Shown here piece after piece: positions 52,408 through 60,885 of a DNA stretch of 64,000 nucleotides. This stretch comes from Paraburkholderia kururiensis JCM 10599 = LMG 19447 (GTDB taxonomy: Bacteria; Pseudomonadota; Gammaproteobacteria; Burkholderiales; Burkholderiaceae): the NCBI RefSeq assembly GCF_003986935.1, contig NZ_RJZE01000023.1, positions 62,001 to 126,000 on the forward strand, read 5' to 3'. The notes below the pieces were generated by a model. It saw nothing but the letters and a program-made list of their open reading frames with translations, did no database searches and had not been told where the DNA came from. Position 1 is the stretch's first letter; the number at the start of each line of letters is the position of its first letter. The position numbers were made by a program, and so were the translations under genes.

Positions 52408-52944
52408 TCAATCGGTGCGCGCCACGACCATCCGGTCCACCAGCGCGCCAAGCTTCGTTCTCGGGCTCGAGAAGCGATCCGTGTTCAGCCCGCGCGTTTC
52501 ATAGCGCGCATTCACCAGCACCTGACCGCCCCGCATGAGCGTGAGGTCGATGGCCGAGAGGTAGGCGGTCCATTCGTCGCTGAACGAACGGTGGCCCCAT
52601 TCCATCGTCGCCGCGTAGACCAGCGTGGCTTCGCAGGTGGGTGGCGACGTGCCGGGGCTGTAGACCTCCGACATCACGCCGCGCTTGCGCAACGCGTACT
52701 GCAACGCAGGCACGAAATCGCCCTGCGAGACGTTCTGGTTCAGCTCGATGCACACCGTGTGCAGCGTGGCCGGATTGCCGTTCACGTAAGTCGCCGACGG
52801 AAAATTCGAGGCCGCGGCGAACCCCGCCTGCACGAGCGATCCCGCGGCGTCCGCAGCGGAAATCAGCGTCCACGCGCAGCCCGAGAGCGCGCTGAAGCAC
52901 GGCGTCGCGAAGAGCGCCGCCAGCAGCAGCGACGCACGCGGCAT
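52408..52944 (-). CDS. lipoprotein, possibly Sbal_3080-like
   Basis: A ~178-aa exported protein. From the ATG at 52944 the product begins with a clean lipoprotein signal (SLLLAALFATPCFSALSGC). The mature part has ATLHTVCIELNQNVSQGDF and FVPALQYALRKRGV, then YVAATM-like VYAATMEWGHR, and a beta-rich end. The pattern resembles the Sbal_3080 family lipoproteins, a tentative match. The frame is open to 53061 but the extra N-terminus would spoil the signal peptide. It ends 126 bp before a strong minus-strand terminator. Function unknown. Confidence 0.7.
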   Translation of the reverse strand: MPRASLLLAALFATPCFSALSGCAWTLISAADAAGSLVQAGFAAASNFPSATYVNGNPATLHTVCIELNQNVSQGDFVPALQYALRKRGVMSEVYSPGTSPPTCEATLVYAATMEWGHRSFSDEWTAYLSAIDLTLMRGGQVLVNARYETRGLNTDRFSSPRTKLGALVDRMVVARTD

Positions 52945-53073
52945 CGCGCAGCGGCGGCACTGCCGCCGTTCGCCGGCCGGCATGGCGCGAGGCAGCACGC
53001 TCGTCATCGCCGTCGCCACCGCGCGCACGTCACGCCACGCACCGCGCCCACCCACGCGCAAGCGCCGCTGCCC

Positions 53074-53592
53074 TCAGCGGACGATGCGCAGATGCAGCGT
53101 ACGCGGCCCATCGACGCTCGCCGTCACGCTCACGGGACCGTTGTCGCTGCGCACCGTGAAGTGCTGGCGCGTCGGCGTGTTCACGTCGTGCACGACGTTG
53201 TTGAAGCACGCGGCGATGTCGGCGCCCATCTCTTCAAGCGGGTCGCTCACGACGCCGTCCGCGCCCCAGTGAGCAGCGAACCGGCAATCGTAGACGTGGC
53301 GCGCCGCGCGGCAGTCGCCGAGGAACGGCGCGTCGGTCAGCATGCCGCCGGTCTGGCCGCGCAGCGTCTGGAAGTCGCGCGTGGAGACGACGTGCGCGAG
53401 CGCGGCGCACGTGTCGGGCACTTCGCCGGCATAAGTCAGGGCCGGCGCAACCGCCAGGCCGAGCGCGCACGACGCGGCAACGGCCGCCGCCATGCGGCGC
53501 GCGAGCGGCGTTCGGCGCGCCGCGCGCACGGGTGCGACGCGAACCGCATCGCGCTGAAACAGGGGCAGAGAGAAGTGAAGATCGGCTTGCAT
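53074..53592 (-). CDS. exported protein of unknown function
   Basis: A 172-aa protein with a long signal region: about 30 polar, Arg-rich residues, then a hydrophobic core (MAAAVAASCALGLAVAPALT) and a probable cleavage after YAGE or LTYA. The mature part has four cysteines (PDTCAALAH, LGDCRAARHVYDC, AACFNN), likely paired as disulfides in the periplasm, and ends in a short beta-rich region. An internal start near codon 34 would give a conventional signal peptide. It lies upstream of the lipoprotein gene on the same strand and may share its transcript. No known family was recognised. Confidence 0.65.
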   Translation of the reverse strand: MQADLHFSLPLFQRDAVRVAPVRAARRTPLARRMAAAVAASCALGLAVAPALTYAGEVPDTCAALAHVVSTRDFQTLRGQTGGMLTDAPFLGDCRAARHVYDCRFAAHWGADGVVSDPLEEMGADIAACFNNVVHDVNTPTRQHFTVRSDNGPVSVTASVDGPRTLHLRIVR

Positions 53593-53881
53593 GGGTAGCG
53601 GTCAGGTTCGGAGAGTAATCGACGTAACACACATAACCGGCGTGTAACACGCACACGGCGCACACACGGTGTAACGGCTGGCGTGCCGCGCTCCGTTTCC
53701 CGGCCGTCTCGCCGCTGAAGGATGCGTTTCACGCTTGCCGCCATGGTCGGTCAGCGGTGACTCGTCCGAAGCCGCAATAAACGCGGGGATCATGGGGTCC
53801 CCTTTCCGGATGTTATCGGCGCTTACGCCACGCGCCCCGGTTCTTACCCCACGCCTCCGCGTGTTACGGACCGCGCCGCTT

Positions 53882-54136
53882 TCACGGGCCGCCGTCTTCG
53901 ATATCGGGCAGCGCCACTTCGAGAATCGCGAGCACGCGCGCCGCACGGCCGTGCAGTTCGTGGTCGAGCCGTTGCTGCCGGCGTTCGTCCGAACGCAGCC
54001 AGGTGCAGGCGTCGAGCACTTCGGCGCTCGTCGGTCCGATGTCGAGAATCTGCGCCACGACGTCGTCTTCCACGCGCCCGACGATGTCGCGAATTTCGCT
54101 CGCCGTAGCGGGCTGCGGCACGTTGGTCTGGTTCAT
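53882..54136 (-). CDS. small soluble protein, unknown
   Basis: An 84-aa acidic, helical protein (SEIRDIVGRVEDDVVAQILDIG then a C-terminal helix ending VLAILEVALPDIEDGGP). The ATG at 54136 has an excellent GAGGAGGG ribosome site, whereas the frame open to 54325 has none. No signal, membrane segment or catalytic motif is visible. It is divergent from the 148-aa gene starting at 54331, with which it shares a loose pattern of a DD, a Pro-x-x-Ala-x-Val and a Trp; true homology is doubtful. Function unknown. Confidence 0.7.
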   Translation of the reverse strand: MNQTNVPQPATASEIRDIVGRVEDDVVAQILDIGPTSAEVLDACTWLRSDERRQQRLDHELHGRAARVLAILEVALPDIEDGGP

Positions 54137-54330
54137 TGCGGTTTCCCTCCTCATTGCGTTCTTCGTTTCTCGCTCTACGGCTACGGCCTGATGCTGCGCG
54201 ACCCTCTTTTCAGCTTTCCATGCTGGCCGCGACACCTTGCCGGCCCGTTGACATGGCTCAAACGTATCGCCTCGCACACTGCGTAAATAGAGGGCATGCA
54301 AACCGCGCGTGACCAACGGAGGCATTCCAG

Positions 54331-54777
54331 ATGAACGACGGATACGAACGCCGCGCCCTGCTGCTGCAGCTGGGCAGCGTGCTGCAGACCATCAGCCGCG
54401 TGGTGGAGCGCGAACGCGACGACGAAACGATTGCCGAGCTGATCGCGGCGTCGCCCATCCTCGCGGACGTGGCGCTGATCGAATATGTGTGGGCGCACAT
54501 GACAGTGCGCGAATTCGCGGACGCCGCGCTGCGCGCGTTTTGTCTCTGGCCCCAGTTGCTGCTGGAAGACACGCTCGATCACGACGCGCTGGCCGCGCCG
54601 GTGCGTGAGCACCTGTTCGCGGGCAATCCCGGCGGCTGGCTGGGTTACGCGGCTTCGCTGCGCGCGGAGGTGCCGTGGTTCGGCGAACAGGTCGCGGCGC
54701 ACGGCGCGGACGGCCACTACGACGAACATCACGACGAACACCACGGCGGCAAGGCGGCACGCAACGCCACGGCGTAA
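54331..54777 (+). CDS. 148-aa soluble protein, unknown
   Basis: A helical protein with GGAGGC upstream of the ATG at 54331. Blocks such as DDETIAELIAASPILADVALIEYVW and REFADAALRAFCLWPQLLLED (each read in part) suggest an all-alpha fold. The C-terminus is His/Asp/Glu-rich (DGHYDEHHDEHHGG), a plausible metal-binding tail. No family was recognised. It precedes the sigma factor gene by 161 bp on the same strand, but a shared transcript is uncertain. Confidence 0.7.
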   Translation: MNDGYERRALLLQLGSVLQTISRVVERERDDETIAELIAASPILADVALIEYVWAHMTVREFADAALRAFCLWPQLLLEDTLDHDALAAPVREHLFAGNPGGWLGYAASLRAEVPWFGEQVAAHGADGHYDEHHDEHHGGKAARNATA

Positions 54778-54938
54778 GCACACGGCCAACGCGGTCGCGT
54801 CGGCCGCGTTGAAGTTCGGCGAATCGCCCCCACGTTTGCCAGCGTCACGCAAGCCGCGGCGGACGGGCGTCCGCGATTCACTGGCAAGCGCAACCGGGTG
54901 AACGCGAGTTCACTCACGCAGGACGGCGGCAAACCGCA

Positions 54939-56600
54939 ATGGATATGACTACGGCAGACCGGGTACAAGGCACGAACCGGAACGCGGACCGGAGCACCGA
55001 CCGCACCGATCGTACGGACGACAGCGACCGCACGAACCAGTACGGGCAGAGCGTCGCGCGGCTGCTCGCGCTCGCCGCTGCGCAGGGCTACCTGATCGAC
55101 GCCGACATCGTCGACGAGTTTCCGGACGAGCGCACCTCGCCGGATGCGCTCGACGCCGTGCGCACGGTGCTCCGGCAAACCGGCATCGCAGTGCTCGAAG
55201 AACGGCCGGACGGCACGTTTCTCGCAGACGACGCCGCGCCTGCCGTGGACCGCGAGGTGCTGGAGGAAGCCAGCGACCTGATCGAAGATGCCGCGCGCGG
55301 GGCAAGCGCCTCCACGGACCCGCTCGCCCTCTACGCGCGCCGCATGCACGCCGTACCGCTCCTCACGCGCGACGAAGAAGTGACGCTGGCGAAGGAAATC
55401 GAAGCGGCCCGGCGGGACGTGCTGTGGGCGCTCGCCGGTTGCACGGAAACCGCTGCCGTGCTGCTCGCCAATGTGAACCAGCCGGCAAGCGAATCGGCGG
55501 ATCGTGACAATAGCGACGGCGCTAACCCCGATACCGATACCAATACCGACACCGAAACGCCCGCCCGCAAGGCAAGCGCCGCTCGCACGGATGCCGACAG
55601 CGCAGAGCAGACGAAACACGCGCTCGCCGCCCTGCGCCGCGCGTTGCGCAGCAGCGGGCCAGGCTCGCGCGCGCATCGCAACGCGCGCACGCGCATCGTC
55701 GACATGGCTCAGGCTGGCGGATGGTCGCCGCGCGCGGTGGAAAGCGCGTCGGCCGTTCTGCGTGCGTTGCAGGCCCACGCCGGCGACGCCGCCAACGCCA
55801 CCGTGCCGCCCGAACTCGTCGCCACGCTCGCAGGCGAGCTGGCCAGCGCCCAACGCCGCCAGCGCGACGCCACGCGTCGCATGCTGGAAGCCAACCTGCG
55901 CCTCGTGCTCTCGATTGCCAAGAAGTACGCAAACCGCGGTCTCGAACTCGCCGACCTCGTGCAGGAAGGCAACCTCGGCCTCATGCGCGCCATCGACAAG
56001 TTCGAATATCAGCGCGGCTTCAAGTTCTCGACCTACGCGACGTGGTGGATCCGTCAGGCCGTGTCACGCGCCGTCGCGGACCGCGCCCGCACGATCCGCC
56101 TGCCCGTGCATGTGAGCGATCAACTGGGCCGCATACGGCGCGTCGGCGAACAGATTCGTCAGCGCACGGGGCGCCACGCCGCCCTCGACCAGCTTGCCGC
56201 AGAAAGCGGGCTCAGCGAAGAGCGGCTGAAAACGCTGCTCGCGCTGCCCGGAGAACCCGCGTCGCTCGACGCGCTGCTGCCTGACGGCGAGACGGAACTC
56301 GTGGACATCGTGGCGGACACGAATGCGTCAACGCCGTTCGCCTCGCTTGTGGACGGACGCATGCGCGCCTGCGTCGCATCGCTGCTGAAGTCGATGAAGC
56401 CCTCGGAGGCGGATGTCTTGAGGCGGCGTTTCGGCATTGGCGGCGGCGCGCCCGACACCTACGATACGATCGCGCGGCAAGCCGGCGTATCGCGCGAGCA
56501 GGTGCGGCAGATCGAACGGCGCGCGCTGGCGGCGCTGCGTTCGTCGGCCGAAGCACACGCGGCTCGCGAGTTTCTCGAAGCGGACGCCGCGGACGCGTGA
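54939..56600 (+). CDS. RpoD-like (group 1/2) sigma-70 factor paralogue
   Basis: A 553-aa sigma factor with the full primary-sigma plan. Region 1.1-like (about 35-95): LLALAAAQGYLIDADIVDEF. Region 1.2: DPLALYARRMHAVPLLTRDEE. Region 2: ANLRLVLSIAKKYANRGLEL, DLVQEGNLGLMRAIDKFEY and FSTYATWWIRQAV. Region 3 starts at VHVSDQLGRIRRV, and region 4.2 ends YDTIARQAGVSREQVRQIE. The non-conserved region between 1.2 and 2.1 is shortened and carries a low-complexity Asp/Thr stretch (about 190-205). Housekeeping RpoD in this group is longer, so this is probably a second, group-2-like factor. Its N-terminal ~30 residues are Asp/Arg/Thr-rich. The start at 54939 or the next ATG (54945) cannot be separated. Confidence 0.9.
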   Translation: MDMTTADRVQGTNRNADRSTDRTDRTDDSDRTNQYGQSVARLLALAAAQGYLIDADIVDEFPDERTSPDALDAVRTVLRQTGIAVLEERPDGTFLADDAAPAVDREVLEEASDLIEDAARGASASTDPLALYARRMHAVPLLTRDEEVTLAKEIEAARRDVLWALAGCTETAAVLLANVNQPASESADRDNSDGANPDTDTNTDTETPARKASAARTDADSAEQTKHALAALRRALRSSGPGSRAHRNARTRIVDMAQAGGWSPRAVESASAVLRALQAHAGDAANATVPPELVATLAGELASAQRRQRDATRRMLEANLRLVLSIAKKYANRGLELADLVQEGNLGLMRAIDKFEYQRGFKFSTYATWWIRQAVSRAVADRARTIRLPVHVSDQLGRIRRVGEQIRQRTGRHAALDQLAAESGLSEERLKTLLALPGEPASLDALLPDGETELVDIVADTNASTPFASLVDGRMRACVASLLKSMKPSEADVLRRRFGIGGGAPDTYDTIARQAGVSREQVRQIERRALAALRSSAEAHAAREFLEADAADA

Positions 56601-56807
56601 GACGCGAAGGGCGTAGCGAAGGGCGTAGCCGAGGGATGGCTGCGGTAAATCGGCGGGGTGTCGTGCACGTAACGAACGTAGCGCAGGCATGCGCTCCCGC
56701 CGTCTGCATCGCCTTGCATCGCGTTTGTGCCTCGCTTGGCACGAGTTTGTCCCGAGTTTTCCCGCTGGAACGCGGGCGCGAACGACGCAAACGGAATTGA
56801 ACGCGGA

Positions 56808-57032
56808 CTAACGCAACGGCGGCAACGGCGCGAACTGCGGCAGCCGCGCAATGGCGCGCAGTACCGAATCGCCGCGCGGCGTCACGCACGCATTCACGTA
56901 CTCGCTCTCGCGCTGCTCCAGCGTGATGAGGCGGTGCGTTTGAAGCGTGCGCACCTCGAAACGGTCCAGTTGCTGCGGCTTGTGCCCGTGCTTGATGAGC
57001 ATGAGCGTGGCGAATTCGTGGGGGCTGAGCAT
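56808..57032 (-). CDS. small winged-helix-like protein, unknown
   Basis: A 74-aa protein that may fold as a winged helix: FATLMLIKHGHKPQQLD, then RLITLEQRESEYVNACVTPRG and DSVLRAIARL. The ATG at 57032 begins the conserved-looking LSPHEFATLML; upstream residues to 57086 look unlike protein. Similar small proteins recur in Burkholderia genomes, but their function is not known to me. It stands between the sigma factor gene (convergent) and the DUF2894 gene on the same strand. Confidence 0.65.
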   Translation of the reverse strand: MLSPHEFATLMLIKHGHKPQQLDRFEVRTLQTHRLITLEQRESEYVNACVTPRGDSVLRAIARLPQFAPLPPLR

Positions 57033-57200
57033 GATGAGTCCTCGTCGTAGGCTCGAGGCGCGATCGGCGTGCGCGGCACCTCCCACGTTATAGGACGGGG
57101 TGCCGTGGCGACTTGACCCGCATCAATGGCTGCAGCCCTTTGTGAAGGGCGCTTTTCCGCAGACCATAAGTCTTTTCCACGCCGGTCGCCCTGACCCGCG

Positions 57201-58079
57201 CTAACGTGCGCGGCTTCGCTCGCCCTTCTTGCCCGTTGCCGTGTTCGCAGCGCGCGGTGCGTCCTTCGGCGCACCGGCGGCGCCATTCATCTGCTCGACC
57301 CACGACAGCGCATCGACATACGACAGGAAGTGCTGGAGATAGCCCGGCGACAGTTCACGCATCAGCGAGAGCGACCGATGCACGAGGCTGCTCGAATTGA
57401 GCGGCCCCGCGTTGCGCGGCACGCGATCTTCGGACTGACGCAATTGTCGTTCGGCGCTGAGCCGCGACCACGTGGCACGGAAGTAGTCGAGCAGATCCAT
57501 CTCGGGCCAGCTCGACAGGTTCGGCTGCAACATTGCAGGCTGGGCCGCGTCGCGGCTGCGGTCTTTGCCTGCCGGGCCGGTACGGTTGTCCGCGCTCGGC
57601 TGCGCACCTCGGGCGACGTAATCGATCAGTTCCGACAATGCTCCGCGAACCGGTTCGCGTTGTTGTGAAGCGCGTTGTTGTGACGCGGCGCGATCCTGCG
57701 CTGCATCGGCGGTAGCAAAACCTGCGCGCGCGAGTTCCGCGCTGTATTCATCCAACGCTTGCGTCAGTTTTTCGTCGAGCAATCGCCGCGTCTCGCCGCG
57801 GTGGGCGGCGGCGCGGCGGTGCAGCGCGTCGATGAAGCGAAAGCGCATGGGCGCGATGCGCTCCGCGCCGCGCTCGCGCCAGCTATCGAGCAGCGCCTGC
57901 GCCTGAGTCACCGCATCCGGCATGGCGGCCGCATCGCGCACCGCAGCCGGTTCGGAGCGGGCGTCGTGGCGAGATTCGCCGGCGATGGCGTTCGACGCCG
58001 TGCCGTCGCCCGAGTCTCCAGCGCTGGGTTCACGATCGCCCGGCGCCACGCGCTCCCCCGAGCTATTCACGATGCTCAT
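57201..58079 (-). CDS. DUF2894 protein, fourth gene of the MotAB-like module
   Basis: A 292-aa cytosolic protein matching DUF2894 in its central part (AQALLDSWRERGAERIAPMR, FIDALHRRAAAHRGETRRLL). Other blocks are MDLLDYFRATWSRLSAERQL and LVHRSLSLMRELSPGYLQHF. The N-terminal ~50 and C-terminal ~25 residues are low complexity and charged; a Gln/Arg repeat (QQRASQQRE) lies mid-protein. No enzymatic motif or membrane segment is visible. It overlaps the OmpA-domain gene by 17 bp and is the last gene of the unit. The function is unknown; a cytosolic partner of the membrane complex is inferred from co-occurrence. Confidence 0.8.
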   Translation of the reverse strand: MSIVNSSGERVAPGDREPSAGDSGDGTASNAIAGESRHDARSEPAAVRDAAAMPDAVTQAQALLDSWRERGAERIAPMRFRFIDALHRRAAAHRGETRRLLDEKLTQALDEYSAELARAGFATADAAQDRAASQQRASQQREPVRGALSELIDYVARGAQPSADNRTGPAGKDRSRDAAQPAMLQPNLSSWPEMDLLDYFRATWSRLSAERQLRQSEDRVPRNAGPLNSSSLVHRSLSLMRELSPGYLQHFLSYVDALSWVEQMNGAAGAPKDAPRAANTATGKKGERSRAR

Positions 58080-58719
58080 CGTTAGCCGTCGCCAGCTTCG
58101 GCACAGCCGTAATCTCCACGCGCCGGTTCTTCGCGCGCCCTTCCTTGTCCGCATTCGAACTCACGGGCTGCTGCGAGCCGAACGCGGCTGCGAATACGGA
58201 CGACGCCGGAATGCCCGCATCGATGAACGCACGCGTCACGGTGAGCGCGCGCTTGGCCGAGAGTTCCCAGTTGTCCGCGAACTGGCGATTGCCGGAGCGC
58301 ACCTGGAGGTCGTCTGCAAAGCCGCTCACCATCAGCATCTCGTTGTTGGTCTTGAGGAACGCCGCGAGCGGTCCCGCGAGGCTCTTCAGCAGATCGCGGC
58401 CCTGCGGCTGCAACTGGTCGGAATTGAGCGCAAAAAGCACGCTGCCGTTAATGCCGATGCGCCCGTTCACAAGCGTCACGCGCCCCGCGGCGAGCGGCCC
58501 CGCGAGCGCCTGTTCGAGCGTCTTGCGATGCTGTGCCTCCAGTTGCCGCTGGCGTGTCTCTTCCCGCAGCCGCGAGGAGAGTTCGATCTGCAGGCCGATC
58601 ACGCCCACCAGAATCAGCACGAACGCCCCCACCAGCACCGACATCAGGTCGCCGAACGCGGCCCAGATGGGCGCCGTGGCCTCTACCGTGCCTGCGCCGC
58701 TGTCGATTTCGTCGCTCAT
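58063..58719 (-). CDS. MotB/ZorB-like OmpA-domain membrane protein
   Basis: A 218-aa protein with one N-terminal membrane helix (about 18-44) that begins WAAFGDLMSVLVGAFVLIL. Asp24, just inside the membrane, matches the proton-accepting aspartate of MotB and ZorB. A short coiled coil (about 45-75) leads to a periplasmic OmpA/peptidoglycan-binding domain (about 95-215) with ALNSDQLQPQGRDLL, NWELSAKRALTVTRAFI and NRRVEI, the peptidoglycan-binding motif. It would anchor the channel protein encoded just upstream to the cell wall. The stop and start overlaps on both sides (4 and 17 bp) show tight co-translation. Confidence 0.88.
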   Translation of the reverse strand: MSDEIDSGAGTVEATAPIWAAFGDLMSVLVGAFVLILVGVIGLQIELSSRLREETRQRQLEAQHRKTLEQALAGPLAAGRVTLVNGRIGINGSVLFALNSDQLQPQGRDLLKSLAGPLAAFLKTNNEMLMVSGFADDLQVRSGNRQFADNWELSAKRALTVTRAFIDAGIPASSVFAAAFGSQQPVSSNADKEGRAKNRRVEITAVPKLATANDEHRE

Positions 58720-60875
58720 GCCGCATCGGCTCCTGCCGGTGCCTGCCGGCCAGCAAGCTGCTGCAGGTCTTCGACGATCTGCTTCTGCGACAGCATGCTG
58801 AGGTCGATCACTTCCCTCGCCTGCGCCACGTAGTACGCAAGCTGCTCGTCACTGCGCGTGAGCGACCGGTCGAGCGCGCTCTCGATGCGCTCCAGGTGCG
58901 CCACCAGCCGGTCGTTCGATGCGCCGAACACCTGCACCGCGCCCGCGAAGGCGTCCGAGAGGCTCGCCACCTCGACGGCGCTCGCGCTCACCTGGCCTGC
59001 CACGCCGTCGAGCCGCGCGGCCTCCGTCTCTACCTTGTCGGTGAAGCGCGCGCCCACGCGTTCGAGCAGATCGGCCGAGGTGGCCACGAGCGCGTCGATC
59101 GCCTCGCGCTGCCGCGTTGATGCGTGGTTGACCGCGTCGAGCAAGGTCGACAGCGTGTCCAGAATGCGGCTGCGCTCTTCGAGCATCGCGGTGTCGCGGA
59201 CCATGCTTTCCGAGAGCTTCTGACGCAGTTCGGCCACCACCTCGGCAGCGGCTTTCGGCGCCTCGGACGCCGCCGCGACGAGCCGCGAAATTTCGCCGAT
59301 GGTTTCGCGCGCATGCGCCTCGCTCTGCGCCGACATGGCTTGCGCCGTGCTGGCCAGCGTCTCGCAGATTTCGCGCTGACGGCTCGCGGTTTGTGCGCCC
59401 GTCTCTTGCCATTCTTCGCGCAGCGCCGCGGCCATCGAAGCGAGCGACGTGGTCCACGCCTGCAGCCGCGCTTCGTCGCGTGAGGCGAGTTGCGTCTGCA
59501 GATTCGCGTGCGATTCGTTCATGGCCTGCACGAGCGCTGCGCCGTGCTGCTCGAAGCCGGCCGCGGCGGCGGCGAGCGCCTGCTCGTTGGCCGCGGCGAG
59601 TTTCGCGCTCGCTTCGCCTTGATGCGCGAGCGCCTCGTTCCACGCCTGCGAGAGACCGGTCGCCGTGGCATCGAGGCGCGCCGCCACGCCTTCCAGCATG
59701 CCGGCCGAGCGTTGCTCGAAGGCACCGGCCAGCCGGTCCACCGACGCGTGCAGATGCTGCGTGAACGCCTCGCCCGAGCGCTGATGCTCGGCGAGCGCGC
59801 GGTTCCAGACCTCAGAGACGTTGGCCGCCGTGGATTCGAAACCGCTCGCAAGTCCGTCGAGTTGCCGCTGCACCGCTTGCGCGACGGTGTCATGCAACGA
59901 CGAGGTCTCGCGCGAAAGCCCCGCCATGGTAGCTTCCACCACCGGCTGGAGCGCGGCGCCCGCGGCGCGCGCGCTTTCCGCGGCGCTCTCTTTCAGCGAT
60001 TGCCGCATGGACGCCGCGAGGCTCGCCCAGGTGGCCTCGGTCTTGCCGAGAAACGCCTGCTGGCCCGCCATCTGCCGCTCGTGGGCAGTTGCGCTCTGTT
60101 GCTCGAGCGCGGTCATCATCGTTTGCAGGCGCTCGACGAGCACCGGCATGGCCTCGGCCTGGCGCTGCATGAGCTTGAAGGTCTGCTCGCGCTGATACAC
60201 CTGCGAGTAGACGCGCAGCGTCGTCGCGATCTTTGCGTCGAGCAAGTGCACGGCCTCGCCACGCTCGCGTCGGCACAACGCGGCGAGCAGGCCGAGCATC
60301 GCGGAAGTCGCCACGCCCGCAATCGAGGTACCGAACGCAAAGCCGAGGCCCTTAACAGGCGCGGCGAGCGTGGTGCGCACGGCGTCGAGATCGCTCGCGC
60401 CTTGCAGCGCCGCGCCGGTGCCCTTGAGCGTCGCCACCATGCCGAGCAGCGTGCCCAGCATGCCCAACAGCACGAGGAGGCCCACGAGGTACGGCGTGAG
60501 CGCGGGCGCCGGCAAGGCAGCGCGCTCGCCTTCCACGCGCGCGCGCACCGCGCCGCGCAGGCTTGCGTCGAGTTGGTCGAGCCACGCGCCGAGCGCGGGC
60601 GGCCGGTCCACGGGCCCCGCCAGACCCGCGACGGCGCGCACGAGCGTGGCGGTAGCGAGCCGGTAGCGGCGCAATTCCAGCGCGCCCGCCACGTAGCAGG
60701 CGCCGATCAGGAGCGTCACCGCCGAAGCGAGCGGATTCGAGGCGGCGTAGCCCACGGCGATCCAGCACACGGCGGCGAGACCCGCCAGGAAGACGACGAG
60801 GTCGATGCGAAATGAGGACAAGGCGCGGGACATGCTGGACATGCGGGACATGGGCTCTTGCATGGGGTCTTGCAT
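58716..60875 (-). CDS. DUF802 protein: MotA/TolQ/ExbB-like channel with a long helical tail
   Basis: A 719-aa membrane protein. Two N-terminal helices (about 15-60) are followed by a MotA/TolQ/ExbB-type pair: LVGLLVLLGMLGTLLGMVAT and GLGFAFGTSIAGVATSAMLG (about 125-205). The remaining ~500 residues, to the C-terminus, are almost purely helical, Ala/Gln/Glu-rich and free of Pro, and should form a very long cytosolic coiled coil, as in ZorA of Zorya systems. The start codon is uncertain among ATGs at 60875, 60863 and 60854 (the peptide begins MQDPMQEPMSRM). The stop overlaps the OmpA-domain gene (ATGA). The family is annotated DUF802, with no established function. Confidence 0.85.
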   Translation of the reverse strand: MQDPMQEPMSRMSSMSRALSSFRIDLVVFLAGLAAVCWIAVGYAASNPLASAVTLLIGACYVAGALELRRYRLATATLVRAVAGLAGPVDRPPALGAWLDQLDASLRGAVRARVEGERAALPAPALTPYLVGLLVLLGMLGTLLGMVATLKGTGAALQGASDLDAVRTTLAAPVKGLGFAFGTSIAGVATSAMLGLLAALCRRERGEAVHLLDAKIATTLRVYSQVYQREQTFKLMQRQAEAMPVLVERLQTMMTALEQQSATAHERQMAGQQAFLGKTEATWASLAASMRQSLKESAAESARAAGAALQPVVEATMAGLSRETSSLHDTVAQAVQRQLDGLASGFESTAANVSEVWNRALAEHQRSGEAFTQHLHASVDRLAGAFEQRSAGMLEGVAARLDATATGLSQAWNEALAHQGEASAKLAAANEQALAAAAAGFEQHGAALVQAMNESHANLQTQLASRDEARLQAWTTSLASMAAALREEWQETGAQTASRQREICETLASTAQAMSAQSEAHARETIGEISRLVAAASEAPKAAAEVVAELRQKLSESMVRDTAMLEERSRILDTLSTLLDAVNHASTRQREAIDALVATSADLLERVGARFTDKVETEAARLDGVAGQVSASAVEVASLSDAFAGAVQVFGASNDRLVAHLERIESALDRSLTRSDEQLAYYVAQAREVIDLSMLSQKQIVEDLQQLAGRQAPAGADAA

Positions 60876-60885
60876 AGGGTTTTGA

